Below, in pieces: positions 5,384 through 6,508 of a stretch of DNA of 6,508 bases. The position numbers were made by a program, and so were the translations under genes. Every line of letters begins with the position of its first letter. Position 1 is the stretch's first letter. Source of the stretch: an uncultured Eubacteriales bacterium. GTDB lineage: Bacteria > Bacillota > Clostridia > Christensenellales > Borkfalkiaceae. Location of the stretch: the NCBI GenBank assembly GCA_902797515.1, contig CADBSX010000030.1:1-6508 (forward strand), given 5' to 3'. The notes below the pieces were generated by a model. It worked only from the letters and a program-made list of their open reading frames with translations, did no database searches and was not told the origin of the DNA.

Positions 5384-6433
5384 CTATTTAAGTGTATAGA
5401 TATTTTCGGAAAAAATCAACTGTTTTGAACAATAAATTTTCAATTCGCCTATTTTTTCGTCTTTTTTCACGTTGTCGTCTATAAACTTCGGGATATCCGT
5501 TTCGACCTCGATTTTCTCGTTTATTCCTACGGGATAATAAAGACTTTCTTTTATATAGATCGCGTATTCTTCGGATAAATCCTTCGCGGGCAAAACGTAG
5601 TCGAATTTGTCTTTATCGACTATTTTCACCATCTTATAGTTTGCAAAAGCGTAATCGAGAAGTTCTTCCGATCTCTCGAACATCTGCGGACTGTTCAGTA
5701 CCACGCAGACCGTCTGCATACCGTCCCTAATCGCGCCGGAAACGAGACATCTTCCCGCCTTTAAGGTATAACCTGTTTTGATCCCGTTCGCACCTTCATA
5801 CCTTTTAAGCAATTTATTCTTATTTTTCCATACTCTCTTTTCGCCCGACGAAATTTCTGTCGCCGTATAAATTTCCGTCGAAACTATCTTGACGAATTCT
5901 TCGTTTTTCATTGCATAGCAAGCGATTTTACCGAGGTCGAGAGCCGTCGTATAATGTTCGTCGTCGTGAAGTCCGTGCGGATTTTTGAAACTGCTGTCGG
6001 TCGCCCCGCATTTTTCGGCGGTCTTTTTCATTTCCGCGGTAAACTCGGGAATTCCGCCCGCAAGCCGGACTGCGAGAGTTTCCGCGCAGTCGTTGCCCGA
6101 TCTCAACATAAGTCCGAAAAGAAGGTCTCTTACCGTATATTTTTCGCCCGCTTTCAGATAAACGCTGCTTCCTTCCACGCCGACCGTTTCTTTCGGCACT
6201 TCTATAACCGTCGAAAGGTCGTAGTTGTCTATAACCGTTATCGCGGTGACGATTTTCGTCGTGCTTGCCATAGGAAGTCTTTTCTTTTCGTCTTTCGCGA
6301 AAAGTATCCTTCCGCTATCCCTTTCCATAACGATCTCGCTTTCAGACGCTGTAAAAGAGTCGGCGTTTTGAAATGGAAAAAACGCAAGCGCGATAAACGT
6401 AAAACATAATAAAAAAATAGATATTTTCTTCAT
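5384..6433 (-). CDS. dacB: D-alanyl-D-alanine carboxypeptidase (penicillin-binding protein, peptidase family S11)
   Basis: A 349-residue exported serine D,D-carboxypeptidase that removes the terminal D-alanine from peptidoglycan pentapeptides. An N-terminal signal sequence (hydrophobic 5-20) is followed by the opening IVMERDSGRILFAKDE typical of DacA/DacF-like enzymes. All three active-site motifs are intact: STTK (Ser57, Lys60), SGN (112-114) and KTG (219-221). NPHGLHD (151-157) is also characteristic. A small beta-rich C-terminal domain spans about 255-345 and ends close to the stop. I see no C-terminal amphipathic anchor helix, so the enzyme may be soluble outside the membrane or held by its signal segment. 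The start is bounded by an in-frame TAA three codons upstream and overlaps the preceding gene's stop as ATGA. The symbol follows the Bacillus dacB next to rluB; DacF or a vegetative DacA-like role cannot be excluded. Confidence 0.94.
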   Translation of the reverse strand: MKKISIFLLCFTFIALAFFPFQNADSFTASESEIVMERDSGRILFAKDEKKRLPMASTTKIVTAITVIDNYDLSTVIEVPKETVGVEGSSVYLKAGEKYTVRDLLFGLMLRSGNDCAETLAVRLAGGIPEFTAEMKKTAEKCGATDSSFKNPHGLHDDEHYTTALDLGKIACYAMKNEEFVKIVSTEIYTATEISSGEKRVWKNKNKLLKRYEGANGIKTGYTLKAGRCLVSGAIRDGMQTVCVVLNSPQMFERSEELLDYAFANYKMVKIVDKDKFDYVLPAKDLSEEYAIYIKESLYYPVGINEKIEVETDIPKFIDDNVKKDEKIGELKIYCSKQLIFSENIYTLK

Positions 6434-6508
6434 TTTTTAAAGTTTTTCAAAAATTCCTCCGCCGTCTCGAAAAGCCGCTCGTAAACGTCGCTCGAAACGT
6501 TTACCAAC
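6430..6508 (-). CDS. C-terminal end of an unidentified protein, cut by window edge
   Basis: An open frame enters from the right edge and ends at a TGA that overlaps the dacB start (ATGA). Twenty-five residues are visible and form a charged, helix-like tail, SSDVYERLFETAEEFLKNFKK at the end. This is too short to identify. In many Firmicutes the neighbourhood upstream of this carboxypeptidase holds scpA/scpB or small sporulation genes, but nothing in the tail lets me choose. The reading frame is supported by the 4-base overlap, the typical layout of cotranscribed genes, and by its codon composition. The other two minus-strand frames are less plausible as gene ends. A GGAGG in this tail (6456-6460) is over 20 bases from the dacB ATG and is probably not its ribosome binding site. 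Confidence 0.6.
   Translation of the reverse strand, partial: LVNVSSDVYERLFETAEEFLKNFKK

Noticed and set aside
5954..6409. Plus-strand open frame (151 codons) opposite the carboxypeptidase gene
   Set aside because: It is antisense to the catalytic domain of a clear S11 peptidase, and its translation is rich in Arg, Phe and Val as expected from reading the opposite strand.
6456..6460. GGAGG on the minus strand as ribosome binding site of dacB
   Set aside because: It ends more than 20 bases before the dacB ATG, and an in-frame TAA blocks any earlier dacB start. It lies within the coding end of the upstream gene.
1..6508. Defence system, mobile element, CRISPR array or RNA gene
   Set aside because: Every gene is co-directional and most are recognisable housekeeping or sporulation genes. 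No direct repeat arrays, transposase motifs, tRNA-like folds or abrupt change in composition were seen.

Overview
All genes in this window lie on the minus strand, so the biology reads from the right end to the left end. The window looks like a chromosomal segment of an endospore-forming, low-to-moderate GC Firmicute of the class Clostridia. The evidence is the spoIIIA cluster, which is confined to spore formers, together with Firmicutes-type companions (a D-Ala-D-Ala carboxypeptidase and an RluB-type pseudouridine synthase). I cannot name a genus from sequence alone. There are no signs of phage, insertion sequences, CRISPR arrays, tRNA or rRNA.

Right part (6508 down to about 3862): this appears to be one transcription unit. 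It starts with the last 25 codons of an unidentified gene. That gene's stop overlaps the start of a secreted S11-family penicillin-binding protein (D,D-carboxypeptidase). Next come rluB with a recognisable ribosome binding site and, four bases later, a cytoplasmic, charged, coiled-coil-like protein of 232 aa with no family I recognise. A strong Rho-independent terminator (perfect 11 bp stem plus U-run) closes the unit.

Left part (about 3860 down to 1): the spoIIIA operon, spoIIIAA-AB-AC-AD-AE-AF-AG, in canonical order. AG is cut by the window edge, and AH is presumably just outside. A sigma-E-like promoter candidate sits directly behind the upstream terminator and about 35-65 bases before spoIIIAA. 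Successive genes overlap or are separated by at most 4 bases, and the internal starts have almost no Shine-Dalgarno sequence, which suggests translational coupling.

How the genes work together: in studied spore formers the SpoIIIA proteins are made in the mother cell. They assemble in the outer forespore membrane and join forespore SpoIIQ to form a channel (the 'feeding tube') needed for late forespore gene expression. AA is the cytoplasmic ATPase. AB, AC, AD and AE are membrane parts related in concept to secretion-system inner-membrane components. AF and AG carry ring-building domains in the intermembrane space. The carboxypeptidase trims peptidoglycan stem peptides and may be vegetative or spore-cortex related. 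RluB modifies 23S rRNA.

I found no clearly new system. The item most worth a second look is the uncharacterised coiled-coil protein between rluB and spoIIIA. Secondary points are the direct dacB-rluB adjacency without spmA/spmB, and the SD-poor, overlapping architecture of the spoIIIA operon.
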